The notes under the pieces: model-generated
Database searches by the model: none
What the model saw: the letters and a program-made list of their open reading frames with translations, nothing else
What the model was told of the DNA's origin: nothing
Translations under genes and position numbers: made by a program
NCBI RefSeq assembly: GCF_965214215.1
Contig: NZ_CBDCBD010000002.1
Location: 310,001-374,000 of the forward strand
From: Poriferisodalis sp965214215
Lineage (GTDB): Bacteria > Actinomycetota > Acidimicrobiia > Acidimicrobiales > Poriferisodalaceae
Length of the DNA stretch: 64,000 bases
Reading direction: 5' to 3'
In this document: positions 63,306 to 64,000 of the stretch, one piece after another
Numbering within the stretch: position 1 is the first letter of the stretch
Layout of the letters: the number at the start of each line of letters is the position of its first letter

Positions 63306-64000
63306 ATGCCTGACTTCCTCGACGCCGAGCACACCGAGGTGCTGCGCAACGCCGAGCGCCTTGCCAGCGAGATTGCAGCGCTGGTCGATCAGCAGGCGCC
63401 AGGAGATCTCGCGGCAGCGATCCGGCAGGCCTCGCGAGCGGCAGGTGTGTTCGGCATGACCCAGCCGAGAGCCCTCGGCGGCAGCGAAGCCGGTTCGCTG
63501 GCGCTGGCCATCGTGCGTGACACGCTCGGCAGCCGCAATGCGGGCCACTTCCAGGGAATCTTCGGCCCCTCACCAGGAGTGCTCGCCAACGTCGACGAAC
63601 CACTGCGCTCGCAGTTTCTGTTGCCGTACCTGGCCGGAGAGATGCGCGGCGGCTTCGGTTTCACCGAGCCCGCCGATGCGCCACGGCACACCTGGGCAGT
63701 GCGCGACGGGGACGAACTGGTGATCAACGGACAGAAGTCGTATGTCACCGGCGGTGCCGATGCCGATTTCATCAACGCGCTGGTCGAGGTCGACCAGATC
63801 GGCCCGGCGATGGTGCTCATCGAGACCGCTCTGGCTGGCGTGACGCTCGAGAGGCGATTCGGCACGCTCGACGGCAGCCACCACGCCGTGTTCACGTTCG
63901 CCGACGTTCGAGTACCAGCCGCCCACGTCATCGGCGAGGCAGGGCGCGGCCTGCGACGGGCGCTCAGTCAGATCAGCGCCACCCGGATGGCTATTGCAGC
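63306..64000 (+). CDS. Acyl-CoA dehydrogenase, 5' part (continues beyond window)
   Basis: The frame is open from ATG 63306 to the window end (231 codons). It has MRGGFGFTEPADAPRHTWAV (the FAD/substrate loop), LVINGQKSYVTGGADADF and FTFADVRVPAAHVIGEAGRG of the beta domain. The start follows the dienelactone hydrolase by 21 bp, so the two are probably co-transcribed. Confidence 0.9.
   Translation, partial: MPDFLDAEHTEVLRNAERLASEIAALVDQQAPGDLAAAIRQASRAAGVFGMTQPRALGGSEAGSLALAIVRDTLGSRNAGHFQGIFGPSPGVLANVDEPLRSQFLLPYLAGEMRGGFGFTEPADAPRHTWAVRDGDELVINGQKSYVTGGADADFINALVEVDQIGPAMVLIETALAGVTLERRFGTLDGSHHAVFTFADVRVPAAHVIGEAGRGLRRALSQISATRMAIA

Overview
The window is about 64 kb of high-GC DNA. It reads like a chromosome segment from an actinobacterium, most likely the class Acidimicrobiia. 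That placement is inference. It rests on the long-form leuA with a leucine attenuator, an MPT53/DsbE-like secreted thioredoxin, a membrane-anchored Mur ligase grouped with a D-Ala-D-Ala ligase-like gene, and many apparently leaderless starts in which a TANNNT -10 box sits 6-8 nt before the start codon. Gene density is high, on both strands.

Layout. 1-5006: 3' end of ppk1, the leu attenuator with leuA, an alpha/beta hydrolase and a Mur ligase. 5007-12487: a mobile-element island with a serine recombinase, a small secreted protein, an IS3-type element and an IS110-type element both inserted into an IS256-type transposase, and a second IS110-type gene with an amber stop. 12488-16585: the ddl-like ligase, probably once next to the Mur ligase, then lipoproteins and a membrane protein. 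16701-24688: an overlapping three-gene set (acyl-CoA-reductase-like/HAD fusion, LarA-like protein, PlsC-like acyltransferase), an ABC exporter and a VanY-like peptidase. 24793-34196: methyltransferase, aconitase, LysR regulator, carboxyltransferase, citrate synthase, quinone oxidoreductase-like protein and a tyrosine phosphatase. 34222-38388: one very large secreted protein joining about 30 plant-type leucine-rich repeats to a family-5 ABC solute-binding domain. 38531-50066: acyl-CoA dehydrogenase, MBL hydrolase, PGPGW protein, class I fumarase, VOC protein, rarA, a PhyH-type dioxygenase, an orphan ABC ATPase, an SDR, a VapBC-like pair and prmA. 50171-54001: SH3-like secreted protein, tmRNA, a DUF4143 ATPase and a second IS256 end remnant. 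54029-64000: hydrolase, MFS and PQ-loop transporters, a MazEF-like pair, a TrpC-like protein, a thioredoxin-like lipoprotein with an in-frame UGA, thpR, a dienelactone hydrolase and a partial acyl-CoA dehydrogenase.

Most striking points. (1) 60541-61707 (minus) reads through a TGA exactly where the first Cys of the thioredoxin CxxC motif should be. About 27 nt downstream is a hairpin with a GGUC loop and one bulge, closely resembling a bacterial SECIS element, so this is a candidate selenoprotein. (2) The LRR/solute-binding-protein fusion has no permease genes beside it. (3) The reductase-HAD / LarA-like / PlsC cassette suggests an unassigned lipid pathway. (4) At least four copies of a roughly 95-bp palindromic intergenic repeat, and a four-unit 36-bp hairpin repeat that supplies the last codons of the fumarase gene, are not explained by any gene. 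(5) The tmRNA gene encodes an unusual tag.

All functional calls come from reading translations and motifs by eye. No database search was run.
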